Assembly (NCBI GenBank): GCA_905188085.1
Contig: CAJJKN010000011.1
Coordinates: forward strand, 1 to 47,742
Direction of reading: 5' to 3'
From: an uncultured Bacillota bacterium
Lineage (GTDB): Bacteria > Bacillota > Clostridia > Christensenellales > QAND01
Length of the DNA: 47,742 bases
Shown: positions 7,499 to 15,690 of the stretch, piece after piece
Numbering within the stretch: position 1 is the stretch's first letter
How the letters are laid out: each line of letters starts with the position of its first letter
Notes under the pieces: generated by a model
What the model saw: the letters and a program-made list of their open reading frames with translations, nothing else
Database searches by the model: none
What the model was told of the DNA's origin: nothing
Position numbers and translations under genes: made by a program

Positions 7499-8056
7499 AT
7501 GGCCGAACAGGCAATGCCTCGTTTGAGGCAGAAATACCAAGACGAAATCGTTCCGGCGCTGATGGCTAAGTTCAAATATACGAACATCAATCAGGTGCCG
7601 AAACTGGAAAAAATTGTTTTGAACATGGGCCTTGGCGACGTGAAAGACAACGCCAAGGGTTTGGAAGCTGCTGTGGGCGATTTGGCTACCATTGCAGGCC
7701 AGAAGCCCATTGTGACCAAGGCACGGAAATCCGTTGCTAACTTCCGTTTGCGTGAAGGCATGAACGTGGGCGCCAAAGTGACGCTGCGCAGCAACCGCAT
7801 GTATGAGTTTACCGATCGTTTGCTCAACATCGCATTGCCGCGTGTACGCGACTTCCGCGGTGTTTCCGATAAATCCTTCGACGGAAGAGGCAACTATGCG
7901 CTGGGCATCAAAGAGCAGCTGATCTTCCCGGAGATCGAGTATGACAAGGTAGACAAAGTCCGCGGTATGGACATTGTATTTGTCACCACTGCAAAAACGG
8001 ACGAAGAAGCCAGAGAGCTGATGGCGCTCTTCGGCATGCCGTTTGCCCAGAACTAA
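7499..8056 (+). CDS. rplE: 50S ribosomal protein L5
   Basis: A 185-residue L5: PRLRQKYQDEIVPALMAKF, then LEKIVLNMGLGDVK, the loop KARKSVANFRLREG that contacts 5S rRNA, and RDFRGVSDKSFDGRGNYALG. L5 forms the 5S RNP with L18. AGGAGGG lies before the ATG. The preferred start at 7499 gives a few extra residues (MAEQAM) before the family core. Confidence 0.97.
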   Translation: MAEQAMPRLRQKYQDEIVPALMAKFKYTNINQVPKLEKIVLNMGLGDVKDNAKGLEAAVGDLATIAGQKPIVTKARKSVANFRLREGMNVGAKVTLRSNRMYEFTDRLLNIALPRVRDFRGVSDKSFDGRGNYALGIKEQLIFPEIEYDKVDKVRGMDIVFVTTAKTDEEARELMALFGMPFAQN

Positions 8057-8070
8057 AAGGAGGAACAACC

Positions 8071-8256
8071 TTGGCTAAGAAAAGCATGATCAATAAACAA
8101 CAGCGCGAGCCAAAGTTCTCTTCTAGGGCATACACCCGCTGCCGCATCTGCGGCCGCCCGCACAGTGTGCTTCGCAAATATGGCGTTTGCCGTATCTGCT
8201 TTAGAGAGCTGGCCTATAAAGGACAGATTCCAGGCGTGCGCAAGGCAAGCTGGTAA
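8071..8256 (+). CDS. rpsZ: 30S ribosomal protein S14, zinc-binding type
   Basis: A 61-residue short S14 starting at TTG 8071 (TTGGCTAAG, read as MAKKSM) with AAAGGAGG upstream. It has the full zinc ribbon C24, C27, C40, C43 (CRICGRPH and CRICFREL). This is the zinc-dependent (C+) form. A zinc-independent paralogue, if the genome has one, is not in this window. The sequence ends GQIPGVRKASW as usual. Confidence 0.97.
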   Translation: MAKKSMINKQQREPKFSSRAYTRCRICGRPHSVLRKYGVCRICFRELAYKGQIPGVRKASW

Positions 8257-8278
8257 TCGCGGAGAAGGAGGATACAAC

Positions 8279-8677
8279 ATGGTCGTAACAGATCCCATTG
8301 CCGATATGCTGACCCGCATCCGCAATGCGCTGGTCGCACGGCACGAAAGCGTAGAAGTCCCCGCGTCCAACATGAAGAAAGCCATTGCGCAAATTCTGCT
8401 GGATGAAGGATATGTAAAAACGGTTGAGGTCGATGAAGAGGGCCCGCAGGGCACCATCAAAATCGGTCTGAAATATGGTCCGAACAACGAAAGCGTCGTT
8501 ACGGGATTGCGCCGTATCAGCAAGCCTGGCTTGCGCGTATACGCTCGCAAAGATGAAGTTCCTAAGGTGTTGGGTGGCCTTGGTATTGCCATTATCTCCA
8601 CCAGCAAAGGCGTAATGACCGATAAAAACGCCCGCCACAATCATATTGGCGGAGAGGTATTGGCGTACATCTGGTAA
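8279..8677 (+). CDS. rpsH: 30S ribosomal protein S8
   Basis: The start is ATG 8279, preceded by AAGGAGG. The frame is open further upstream, but that part overlaps rpsZ. The protein is 132 residues: DPIADMLTRIRNALVARHE at the N-terminus and GIAIISTSKGVMTDKNAR near the C-terminus, then GGEVLAYIW. S8 binds the central domain of 16S rRNA and, in E. coli, represses the spc operon at the rplE mRNA. No equivalent site was identified here. Confidence 0.98.
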   Translation: MVVTDPIADMLTRIRNALVARHESVEVPASNMKKAIAQILLDEGYVKTVEVDEEGPQGTIKIGLKYGPNNESVVTGLRRISKPGLRVYARKDEVPKVLGGLGIAIISTSKGVMTDKNARHNHIGGEVLAYIW

Positions 8678-8703
8678 GATGTGTCGCCCACGGAGGTGTG
8701 GTT

Positions 8704-9243
8704 ATGTCCAGAATTGGCAAAAAGCCGATCAGCCTGCCCAATGGGGTAAGCGTCACGGTGGAGCAGGGCAACACCGTACGCGTGAAAGGTCCCAAGGGCG
8801 AGCTTTCGCAAAAGATCCACAGTGATATGAAAGTATCTGTGGAAGGAAATGTAGTGACGGTAGAACGTCCTACGGATGAAGCAAATCACCGTGCGCTGCA
8901 CGGTTTATCTAGAACCCTGATCAACAACATGGTAATCGGCGTTTCCGAAGGCTACAAAAAAGAGCTGGAAATCGTTGGCGTAGGTTATCGTGCGCAAAAG
9001 CAGGGCAAAAAACTGGTATTGAACATGGGCTACTCCCATCCGGTTGAGATGGAAGAACCCCAGGGAATCACGTTTGATGTGCCGAGCCCGACGCAGGTTG
9101 TGGTAAACGGAATCGACAAGCAGTTGGTAGGGGAAACCGCCGCCAACGTGCGTAAGGTTCGTCCGCCGGAACCGTACAAAGGCAAGGGCATCAAATATGC
9201 TGACGAGCATATTCGCCGCAAAGTCGGCAAAGCCGGTAAGTAA
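8704..9243 (+). CDS. rplF: 50S ribosomal protein L6
   Basis: A 179-residue L6 starting at ATG 8704 (MSRIGKKPISLP). The GTG at 8698 is part of the Shine-Dalgarno region GGAGGTG and is not used. The two homologous domains are visible. The second ends with VRPPEPYKGKGIKYADEHI and RRKVGKAGK, the conserved C-terminus that contacts the sarcin-ricin loop region. Confidence 0.98.
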   Translation: MSRIGKKPISLPNGVSVTVEQGNTVRVKGPKGELSQKIHSDMKVSVEGNVVTVERPTDEANHRALHGLSRTLINNMVIGVSEGYKKELEIVGVGYRAQKQGKKLVLNMGYSHPVEMEEPQGITFDVPSPTQVVVNGIDKQLVGETAANVRKVRPPEPYKGKGIKYADEHIRRKVGKAGK

Positions 9244-9258
9244 GGAGGGACGTGCAGC

Positions 9259-9627
9259 ATGATTAACAAACAAGATAAAAACAAAGTGCGTGTAGCGCGT
9301 CACCGCCGTACTCGCAAGAACATCAACGGTACGGCTGAATGCCCGCGGATGGATGTATACCGCAGCAACAGCCATATCTATGTGCAATTGATCGATGATG
9401 CCGCAGGAAAGACGTTGGTTTCCAGCTCCACGCTGGACCCGGCGATCCGTGAGCAGGTAAAAGAGCTGACCAAAGTGGAAGCTGCCAAAATGGTGGGTAG
9501 CCAGGCTGGCAAAAAGGCTTTGGAAGCCGGCATCAAAAAAGTCGTGTTCGATCGCGGAGGCTATCTGTATACGGGCCGTGTGGCCAAAGTGGCAGAGGGC
9601 GCTCGCGAAGCCGGACTGGACTTTTAA
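9259..9627 (+). CDS. rplR: 50S ribosomal protein L18
   Basis: A 122-residue L18: RVARHRRTRKNINGTAECP, MDVYRSNSHIYVQLIDD, and a C-terminal FDRGGYLYTGRVAKVAEGA-REAGLDF block. L18 binds 5S rRNA together with L5. AAGGAGGG precedes the ATG. Order rplF-rplR-rpsE is canonical. Confidence 0.98.
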   Translation: MINKQDKNKVRVARHRRTRKNINGTAECPRMDVYRSNSHIYVQLIDDAAGKTLVSSSTLDPAIREQVKELTKVEAAKMVGSQAGKKALEAGIKKVVFDRGGYLYTGRVAKVAEGAREAGLDF

Positions 9628-9645
9628 AGACGGAGGGATACAACA

Positions 9646-10143
9646 GTGCGCATTGACACAACAGGCTTAGAACTGAAAGAAAAACTTGTTGCCGTAAACC
9701 GCGTTGCCAAAGTAGTTAAAGGCGGACGTAACTTCCGCTTCACTGCGTTGATCGTAGTGGGTGACGAAAACGGCCTCGTAGGCATTGGCAGCGGGAAAGC
9801 AGCTGAGATCCCGGAAGCGATTCGCAAAGGCACCGAGGATGCAAAACGCAACCTGGTGCGCGTGCCGATCGTGGGCACCAGCATTCCGCATGAAGTCAAA
9901 GGTAAGTTTGGCAAAGGGCTGGTATTGCTGCTCCCTGCTCCGGAAGGTACCGGCGTTATCGCTGGCGGTCCTGTCCGTGCGGTTTTGGAATTGGCCGGCA
10001 TCAAAGACATTCGTACCAAGAGCTATGGTTCCAACAACCCGGCAAACTGCGCGAAAGCTACGCTGGAAGGGCTGAAAATGCTTCAGACGGCGGAACAGGT
10101 TGCCAAGCTGCGTGGAAAATCCGTAGCGGAAATTTTGGGTTGA
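9646..10143 (+). CDS. rpsE: 30S ribosomal protein S5
   Basis: A 165-residue S5 starting at GTG 9646 with GGAGGG upstream. The dsRNA-binding-like N-domain includes NRVAKVVKGGRNFRFTALI, and the C-domain includes LLPAPEGTGVIAGGPVRAV and KSYGSNNPANCAKATLEGL. S5 shapes the mRNA entry channel and decoding fidelity. The loop KVVKGGRNF is where spectinomycin-resistance changes occur in other species. Confidence 0.98.
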   Translation: MRIDTTGLELKEKLVAVNRVAKVVKGGRNFRFTALIVVGDENGLVGIGSGKAAEIPEAIRKGTEDAKRNLVRVPIVGTSIPHEVKGKFGKGLVLLLPAPEGTGVIAGGPVRAVLELAGIKDIRTKSYGSNNPANCAKATLEGLKMLQTAEQVAKLRGKSVAEILG

Positions 10144-10158
10144 GGAGGGTAACATCAG

Positions 10159-10344
10159 ATGAAACAACTGAAAGTAACCCTGAAGAAAAGCACCATTGGA
10201 TGCAATCAATCCATGAAAGACACGGTTCGCTCGCTGGGCTTGGGGAAAATCAATTCCTCTGCGGTCCACAGCGATACCCCTTCCATTCGCGGGATGATCT
10301 TCAAGGTCAAACACCTGGTGAGTGTGGAAGAAGTGGAAGCGTAA
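10159..10344 (+). CDS. rpmD: 50S ribosomal protein L30
   Basis: A 61-residue L30: MKQLKVTLKKSTIGCNQS, the central TVRSLGLGKINSSAVHSDT and the C-terminal RGMIFKVKHLVSVEEVE. The gene lies between rpsE and rplO with GAGGAGGG before the ATG. Confidence 0.97.
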   Translation: MKQLKVTLKKSTIGCNQSMKDTVRSLGLGKINSSAVHSDTPSIRGMIFKVKHLVSVEEVEA

Positions 10345-10356
10345 GGAGGAGACCCA

Positions 10357-10800
10357 ATGAAGCTGCATGAGATTACGCCTGCACAGGGCGCAACCCGCGC
10401 ACAGAAACGCGTGGGTAGAGGAACCGGTAGCGGCCACGGCAAAACCTCCACAAGAGGCCATAAAGGGCAATGGGCCCGCAGCGGCGGCGGCGTTCGCCCG
10501 GGCTTTGAAGGCGGCCAGATGCCTTTGACCCGTCGTTTGCCCAAACGTGGTTTTACCAATATTTTTGCCAAGGAGTATGCAACGGTTAATGTCCGTGACT
10601 TGAACTGCTTGGAAGACGGATTTGTTGTAACGGCCGAATCTTTGAAAGAACGCGGCCTGATCAAACAGATCGGCGATGGCTTGAAGATTTTGGGCCATGG
10701 CGAATTGAACAAAAAGCTTACTGTGAAAGCAACCAAGCTTACGAAAACTGCCCAAGAGAAGATCAACGCTGCCGGCGGTAGCGTAGAGGTGATTGGATAA
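10357..10800 (+). CDS. rplO: 50S ribosomal protein L15
   Basis: A 147-residue L15. The glycine-rich, arginine-rich extended N-terminus RVGRGTGSGHGKTSTRGHKG and the FEGGQMPLTRRLPKRGF motif are diagnostic. L15 is a late-assembly 50S protein. Its stop codon overlaps the secY start (TAATG), a common coupling point. Confidence 0.98.
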   Translation: MKLHEITPAQGATRAQKRVGRGTGSGHGKTSTRGHKGQWARSGGGVRPGFEGGQMPLTRRLPKRGFTNIFAKEYATVNVRDLNCLEDGFVVTAESLKERGLIKQIGDGLKILGHGELNKKLTVKATKLTKTAQEKINAAGGSVEVIG

Positions 10801-12065
10801 TGCTTGAAACTTTCAAAAATGCATGGCGTATAGAGGATTTGCGAAAGAAGATCCTCTATACGTTGATCATGCTCTTGATATACCGAATTGGCACGTCGTT
10901 CATCCCGATTGCGGGGATGGACGTGGCCGCTATCAAACAGACGGTGGAAGGATCCGATATTCTCGGATTTTTGAACATGATTACCGGCGGTTCGTTGGCG
11001 GGCTTTACGATTTTTGCCGTCGGTATTTCGCCGTATATTACCTCCAGCATTGTTATGCAATTGCTGACATTTGCCATTCCTGCGCTTGAACGCATGAGCA
11101 AAGAGGGCGGGGAAGAGGGCCGCGAGAAGATTAAGCGCATTACGCGCTATGTCGGAGTGTTGTTGGCGCTGATCATGAGCATTGGTATGGTCATGAGTTT
11201 ACGGAGCTATATGATCACGACGGACCTGCTTTCCAAGATTACGATGATCTTAACGTTGACGGCAGGTGCATGCATAGTCATGTGGATGGGTGAAAAGATT
11301 ACGGAAAAGGGGATCGGCAACGGTGTTTCGCTGATCATCTTTGTCGGGATCGTGGCCCGTCTGCCGGTGACTGTCTGGAGTTTCTTGCAGAATATTTTTG
11401 CTGGTGAAGTAAATGCTTGGGCGCTGGTGCCCATCGTTGTCATCTATGTGGCCATCGTGGCGGGCGTTGTGTTTATCGATTGCGGGGAACGCCGCATTCC
11501 GGTGCAATACGCCAAGCGCGTGGTGGGCCGCAAGATGTATGGCGGGCAGACCACCAACATTCCGATGAAGATAAACAGCGCGGGCGTTATGCCGATCATC
11601 TTTGCGGTGACGCTGCTGCAATTCCCCGGAATGATCGCAAGCTTTTGGCCGCAGAGCGGGTTTGCGCTGTGGTGGGGCCGTTGGATGAACTCCGCTACGG
11701 TATGGTATAATATCATCTTTGCAATTTTGATCGTAGCATTGGGTTATTTCTATAACATGGTGACGTTTAACCCGGTGGAAGTGTCCAAAAACATTCAGCA
11801 ATACGGCGGTTTTATTCCGGGCATTCGTCCGGGCAAGCCGACCAGTGATTATTTGGCGAAGATCTCCAGCCGCTTGACGATGTTTGGCGGGCTGTTCTTG
11901 GCGGCGCTGGCAACTTTGCCGGGCCTGATTGCGGGATTGGTTGGAACCAATATTATGGCGTTGACAGCAACCGGTATTTTGATTTCCGTATCCGTTGCGT
12001 TGGAAACGTCGAAACAACTGGAATCTCAAATGCTGATGAGGCATTACAAAGGATTCCTCAAATAA
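10800..12065 (+). CDS. secY: Preprotein translocase subunit SecY
   Basis: A 421-residue membrane protein with ten predicted hydrophobic segments, forming the channel of the Sec translocon with SecE and SecG. Family signatures are GGSLAGFTIFAVGISPYITS at the start of the second segment, the long C4/C5 loops, and GIRPGKPTSDYL before segment 9. It overlaps rplO by one base, so expression follows the ribosomal proteins. The length is close to that of other Clostridial SecY proteins. Confidence 0.98.
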   Translation: MLETFKNAWRIEDLRKKILYTLIMLLIYRIGTSFIPIAGMDVAAIKQTVEGSDILGFLNMITGGSLAGFTIFAVGISPYITSSIVMQLLTFAIPALERMSKEGGEEGREKIKRITRYVGVLLALIMSIGMVMSLRSYMITTDLLSKITMILTLTAGACIVMWMGEKITEKGIGNGVSLIIFVGIVARLPVTVWSFLQNIFAGEVNAWALVPIVVIYVAIVAGVVFIDCGERRIPVQYAKRVVGRKMYGGQTTNIPMKINSAGVMPIIFAVTLLQFPGMIASFWPQSGFALWWGRWMNSATVWYNIIFAILIVALGYFYNMVTFNPVEVSKNIQQYGGFIPGIRPGKPTSDYLAKISSRLTMFGGLFLAALATLPGLIAGLVGTNIMALTATGILISVSVALETSKQLESQMLMRHYKGFLK

Positions 12066-12078
12066 GGGAGGTAGCAAG

Positions 12079-12711
12079 ATGAACCTAGTATTCTTAGGCC
12101 CTCCTGGTGCAGGAAAAGGCACCCAGGCGGTAGGCGTCTGTGAAAAATACAACTTGCCGCATATTTCCACGGGTGATATTTTGCGTGGGGAGATTAAGCA
12201 GCAGACAAAACTTGGCTTGGAAGCCAAAAAATATATGGATGCCGGACAACTGGTGCCGGACGAAGTGGTGATTGGGATTGTTGCTTCCCGCTTAACGCAG
12301 CCCGATTGCCAAAACGGTTTCCTGTTTGATGGATTCCCGCGGACATTGCCGCAGGCAGAAGCGCTGGCGGAGAAGGTGGAAATTCAGATGGCCGTAAATA
12401 TCGACGTGCCAGATGAAAACATCATCAATCGCCTGAGCGGACGCCGCGTGTGCAAATCTTGCGGCGCTACCTATCATGTGGATAACCACAAAGGACAGAC
12501 CTGCGACAGCTGCGGCGGCGAACTGATCCAGCGCACGGATGATGCGCCGGAAACCGTTGCCAACAGGTTGAAGGTATATCACGAACAAACCAGCCCGTTG
12601 ATTGATTTTTATCAATCCAAGGGCGTGTTGAAATCCGTTGACGGTACGCGCAGCATCGATGAGGTGTTTGCAGAAATTTGTGCCATCCTGGACAAGGAAT
12701 TTAGCAAATGA
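12079..12711 (+). CDS. adk: Adenylate kinase, zinc-type LID
   Basis: A 210-residue enzyme interconverting ATP + AMP and 2 ADP in the cytosol. The P-loop GPPGAGKGT is at residues 7-15, the AMP-binding block HISTGDILRGE follows, and DGFPRTLPQAEAL is present. The LID carries four cysteines at about 125, 128, 142 and 145 (VCKSCGATYH and CDSCGGE), a zinc site as in Bacillus and other Gram-positives. The segment between the pairs is a little shorter than in Geobacillus. The stop overlaps the map start by 4 bases. Confidence 0.98.
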   Translation: MNLVFLGPPGAGKGTQAVGVCEKYNLPHISTGDILRGEIKQQTKLGLEAKKYMDAGQLVPDEVVIGIVASRLTQPDCQNGFLFDGFPRTLPQAEALAEKVEIQMAVNIDVPDENIINRLSGRRVCKSCGATYHVDNHKGQTCDSCGGELIQRTDDAPETVANRLKVYHEQTSPLIDFYQSKGVLKSVDGTRSIDEVFAEICAILDKEFSK

Positions 12712-13466
12712 TTAAGCTGAAAACGGAAAGGGAAATTGAAATGATGCGCCAGGCCGGCGCCCTTGCCGCGCAGGCAATGGTTCTGGTCGGCGAATCAATT
12801 CGTCCCGGCATGACAACGCAGGAGGTAGACGATATCTTCTGGAAATTCGTGCGAGCGCACGGAGGGAAGGCCTCGTTTTATCGCTATGGCGGTTTCCCGG
12901 GGCATATCTGCATTTCGATCAACGATGAAATTGTGCATGGCATTCCCGGTGATCGTGTGATTCAGGAAGGGGACATTGTTTCGGTGGACCTGGGCGTGGA
13001 ATTGCACGGCTATCAGTCTGACATGGCAAAGACCTTCTTTGCGGGCGAATGCTCTAAGGAAGCGCATCGGCTGGTTGAAGTGACGGAGCAGAGCTTTTAT
13101 GAAGCGCTGAAATACTGCTATCCCGGCAAGCGATTGGGCGATGTGGGGCATGCGGTGCAGGCGCTGGCGGAAGCCAACGGCTTTTCCGTGGTAAGGGTAT
13201 TGACCGGTCACGGCATCGGCAAAGAGCTGCACGAGGATCCCGAGGTGCGAAATTACGGCAAGCCCAACACCGGTGAGGTGTTAAAAGAGGGCATGGTAAT
13301 TGCCATTGAGCCTATGGTCAACCAGGGGACGCACCGTGTGTATGAATTGGATGATGATTGGACGTGCGTAACGGCGGACGGAAAATTATCGGCACACTAT
13401 GAACACACGGTTGCGATTACCAAGGACGGACCGAAGATTTTAACCGCTTTGCCGGAGGAAGCATAA
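12708..13466 (+). CDS. map: Methionine aminopeptidase, type I
   Basis: A 252-residue enzyme removing N-terminal methionine from nascent proteins. The pita-bread fold metal ligands are all visible: D in VSVDLGVE, D in YQSDMAKTFF, H in TGHGIGKELHEDP, E in AIEPMV and E in HYEHTVAIT. It lacks the N-terminal zinc-finger extension of type Ic forms. The gene lies between adk (4-base overlap) and the KOW gene (TAATG overlap). Confidence 0.97.
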   Translation: MIKLKTEREIEMMRQAGALAAQAMVLVGESIRPGMTTQEVDDIFWKFVRAHGGKASFYRYGGFPGHICISINDEIVHGIPGDRVIQEGDIVSVDLGVELHGYQSDMAKTFFAGECSKEAHRLVEVTEQSFYEALKYCYPGKRLGDVGHAVQALAEANGFSVVRVLTGHGIGKELHEDPEVRNYGKPNTGEVLKEGMVIAIEPMVNQGTHRVYELDDDWTCVTADGKLSAHYEHTVAITKDGPKILTALPEEA

Positions 13467-13783
13467 TGCAGGAAAAAATTTCTCTGGGAAGTGTGGTAAA
13501 AAGCAAACAAGGACGAGACAAAGGCAAGTATTTTATGGTATACTCATACGATGGTTGCCAATATGTGAACCTTGTTGACGGTGCCTACAGAAAACAGCAG
13601 GCGCCGAAACGAAAAAAAATAAAGCATATAGACCAGACGGGGGCTGTTTTGGAGACGTTGGCTGCAAAGCTGCAGGATGGCACGCATGTGTTTGATGCAG
13701 AGATCCAAAAAGCCTTGAAAGAGGCGGGCTTTTCTAACAAGGCCGCGGAGATGCAAAAGGAGGGCCAACTTGTCCAAGAGTGA
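13466..13783 (+). CDS. KOW-domain RNA-binding protein (L14e-like)
   Basis: A 105-residue protein beginning MQEKISLGSVVKSKQGRDKG, a KOW motif like those of L24 and L14e, followed by a basic segment RKQQAPKRKKIKHIDQTG and a helical tail. Small KOW proteins encoded between map and infA are common in Clostridia and Bacilli and are annotated as RNA-binding or L14e-like. Their function is not settled, though position and fold suggest a ribosome-associated role. It starts in TAATG overlap with map and overlaps infA by 14 bases. Confidence 0.85.
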   Translation: MQEKISLGSVVKSKQGRDKGKYFMVYSYDGCQYVNLVDGAYRKQQAPKRKKIKHIDQTGAVLETLAAKLQDGTHVFDAEIQKALKEAGFSNKAAEMQKEGQLVQE

Positions 13784-13994
13784 TGTAATTGAAGTGGAAG
13801 GCCGTGTGACGGACGCGTTTCCTAACGCCACGTTTGAAGTGGAACTTCCAAACGGTCATAAAGTTCTGGCGCATATTTCCGGTAAACTGAGAATGCATTA
13901 TATTCGCATTTTGCCGGGCGATAAGGTAACCATTGAACTCTCGCCCTACGATCTTTCCCGCGGACGCATTACATGGCGCGGCAAGGGTCGATAA
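13770..13994 (+). CDS. infA: Translation initiation factor IF-1
   Basis: A 74-residue OB-fold protein starting at TTG 13770, inside the end of the KOW gene, with AAAAGGAGGG upstream. The sequence SKSDVIEVEGRVTDAFPNA, HISGKLRMHYIRILPGDKV and ELSPYDLSRGRITWRGKGR is classic IF-1, which occupies the 30S A site during initiation. Confidence 0.97.
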   Translation: MSKSDVIEVEGRVTDAFPNATFEVELPNGHKVLAHISGKLRMHYIRILPGDKVTIELSPYDLSRGRITWRGKGR

Positions 13995-14013
13995 GTTGTA
14001 AGGAGGAATCACG

Positions 14014-14127
14014 ATGAAAGTACGTCCTTCGGTAAAACCGATGTGCGAAAAGTGCAAGATCATTCGCCGTCACGGCAAGGTAATGGTGATTTGCACAAAT
14101 CCGAAACATAAGCAAAAACAAGGCTAA
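14014..14127 (+). CDS. rpmJ: 50S ribosomal protein L36, zinc-binding type
   Basis: A 37-residue gene: MKVRPSVKPMCEKCKIIRR, then HGKVMVICTNPKHKQKQG. The zinc ligands C11, C14, C27 and H32 are all present, so this is the C+ form. AAGGAGG precedes the ATG. It fits the invariable position between infA and rpsM. Confidence 0.97.
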   Translation: MKVRPSVKPMCEKCKIIRRHGKVMVICTNPKHKQKQG

Positions 14128-14211
14128 AAGTCCTCGCGTGGGCGGCTGCAGGGAAGAATCCCACCACGCGTTTGTATACATTGAATATATCCGGGAGGTG
14201 TTCATACACAT
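14128..14211 (+). promoter_or_regulatory. Leader between rpmJ and rpsM with a hairpin
   Basis: This 84-base gap is long for the operon. CGCGTGG near 14137 can pair with CCACGCG near 14163, with a second possible pairing of GGGCGGCTGCAGGG parts inside. There is no T run after it. A T/A-rich segment (TATACAT, AATATAT) follows before GGGAGG. In E. coli S4 represses the alpha operon through a pseudoknot just before rpsM. This could be an equivalent site or merely an mRNA-processing hairpin. Confidence 0.4.
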
Positions 14212-14580
14212 ATGGCACGTATTGCAGGGATCGACTTGCCGAAAGACAAGCGAGTCGAAATTGGGCTGACGTATATCTACGGCATCGGTCGTAAAACGTC
14301 CCAAAAGATCCTCGAAGCGACGGGCGTGGACGCGGACATCAGAGTACGCGACCTGACCGAAGAGCAAGAGGCGCTTTTGCGCGAATATATTGATAAGAAC
14401 ATTAAAGTGGAAGGCGATTTGCGCCGTGAAGTTCAGCTGAACATCAAGCGCTTGATTGAAATCGGCTGTTATAGAGGCATTCGTCATCGTCGTGGGCTTC
14501 CGGTTCGCGGACAGAGCACGAAGCAGAATGCACGTACCCGCAAAGGTCCGAAAAAGACCGTAAGCGGAAGAAAGAAGTAA
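14212..14580 (+). CDS. rpsM: 30S ribosomal protein S13
   Basis: A 122-residue S13: MARIAGIDLPKDKRVEIGLT, the helix-hairpin-helix YIYGIGRKTSQKIL, and the C-terminal RGIRHRRGLPVRGQSTKQNA with RTRKGPKKT. S13 contacts the P-site tRNA and bridges to L5. It opens the alpha-operon block, which here includes rpsD as well. Confidence 0.98.
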   Translation: MARIAGIDLPKDKRVEIGLTYIYGIGRKTSQKILEATGVDADIRVRDLTEEQEALLREYIDKNIKVEGDLRREVQLNIKRLIEIGCYRGIRHRRGLPVRGQSTKQNARTRKGPKKTVSGRKK

Positions 14581-14596
14581 AGGAGGGAGTAGAACA

Positions 14597-15001
14597 ATGG
14601 CAGCACCGAAGCAGAAAAAACGTACCACGAGCCGTAAACGCCGTGAGCGTAAGAATATTGAGCGAGGACAGGTCCATATCCACTCCTCCTTCAACAACAC
14701 CATCGTTACCATCACGGATATGGGTGGCAACGCGATCTCCTGGGCAAGCTCCGGCGGCTTAGGGTTCCGCGGCAGCCGTAAGAGCACTCCGTTTGCTGCG
14801 CAGACCGCAGCGGAAACGGCGGCGAAGACGGCCAAGGAACACGGCCTGCGCACTGTTGAAGTGTATGTAAAGGGCCCGGGCTCCAGCCGTGAAGCGGCGA
14901 TTCGTTCGCTGCAGGCCGTGGGTCTGGAAGTAACGCTGATTAAGGACACGACACCCATTCCGCACAATGGTTGCCGTCCGCCGAAACGTCGGCGCGTCTG
15001 A
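14597..15001 (+). CDS. rpsK: 30S ribosomal protein S11
   Basis: A 134-residue S11 with a basic N-terminus (KKRTTSRKRRERKN), then VHIHSSFNNTIVTITD and the strongly conserved C-terminal DTTPIPHNGCRPPKRRRV. It sits on the 30S platform near the Shine-Dalgarno helix. AAAGGAGGG lies upstream. Confidence 0.98.
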   Translation: MAAPKQKKRTTSRKRRERKNIERGQVHIHSSFNNTIVTITDMGGNAISWASSGGLGFRGSRKSTPFAAQTAAETAAKTAKEHGLRTVEVYVKGPGSSREAAIRSLQAVGLEVTLIKDTTPIPHNGCRPPKRRRV

Positions 15002-15019
15002 GCAAGGAGGAACAGGAAG

Positions 15020-15643
15020 ATGGCTAGATATACAGATTCTGTTTGTCGGCAATGCCGCCGGGAAGGCGCAAAGCTTTTCCTGAAAGGCGATCGTTGTTTT
15101 GGCGCAAAGTGCGCGATTGTAAAGCGCCCCACGCCGCCGGGACAGCATGGCGTTAGCCGCAAAAAGCAAAGCCAGTATGGCATTCAGCTGCGCGAAAAAC
15201 AAAAAGCGCGCCGTGCCTATGGCGTATTGGAAGGACAATTCCGCGGATACTTCCAGCAGGCAAGCCGGATGAAAGGCGTAACGGGCGAAAACCTGTTGAC
15301 CTTGCTGGAACGCCGCTTGGATAATGTAGTGTACCGCTTGGGTATGGGCGATAGCCGTGCGCATGCCCGCCAGCTGGTTACACACGGACATATCCGCGTA
15401 AACGGCAAGAAAGTGAACATCCCGTCTTTCCGTGTGAAACTGAACGACGAGATTACGGTTCGCTCCGGCTCTCAGAGCATGGAAAACTTGAAACAGCTTC
15501 GTGAAGAAGGCAACCGCATGGTTCCCAAATGGTTGTCTCTGGATCATGAAAATCTGGTAGGCAAAGTGATTGCGATGCCGCAACGCGATGATATTGATCT
15601 GACGATTGAAGAGCACCAGATTGTTGAGCTCTACTCCAGATAA
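15020..15643 (+). CDS. rpsD: 30S ribosomal protein S4, zinc-binding type
   Basis: A 207-residue S4. The N-terminal zinc site is C9, C12, C26, C31 (VCRQCRREG and DRCFGAKC). The S4 RNA-binding domain begins LERRLDNVVYRLGMGDSRA and continues RQLVTHGHIRVNGKKVNIPS. S4 nucleates 16S rRNA folding. In Bacillus rpsD is a separate autoregulated gene. Here it is inside the alpha operon, as in E. coli and many Clostridia. Confidence 0.98.
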   Translation: MARYTDSVCRQCRREGAKLFLKGDRCFGAKCAIVKRPTPPGQHGVSRKKQSQYGIQLREKQKARRAYGVLEGQFRGYFQQASRMKGVTGENLLTLLERRLDNVVYRLGMGDSRAHARQLVTHGHIRVNGKKVNIPSFRVKLNDEITVRSGSQSMENLKQLREEGNRMVPKWLSLDHENLVGKVIAMPQRDDIDLTIEEHQIVELYSR

Positions 15644-15690
15644 CACCCTTAACCAAATAGGGGGGAACAAGCAAAGGAGGAGCAACACGT

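Noticed and set aside
14128..14211. A tRNA gene in the rpmJ-rpsM gap because of its stem and GC-rich start
   Set aside because: No cloverleaf, no T-loop GTTCGA-type sequence and no acceptor stem could be formed.
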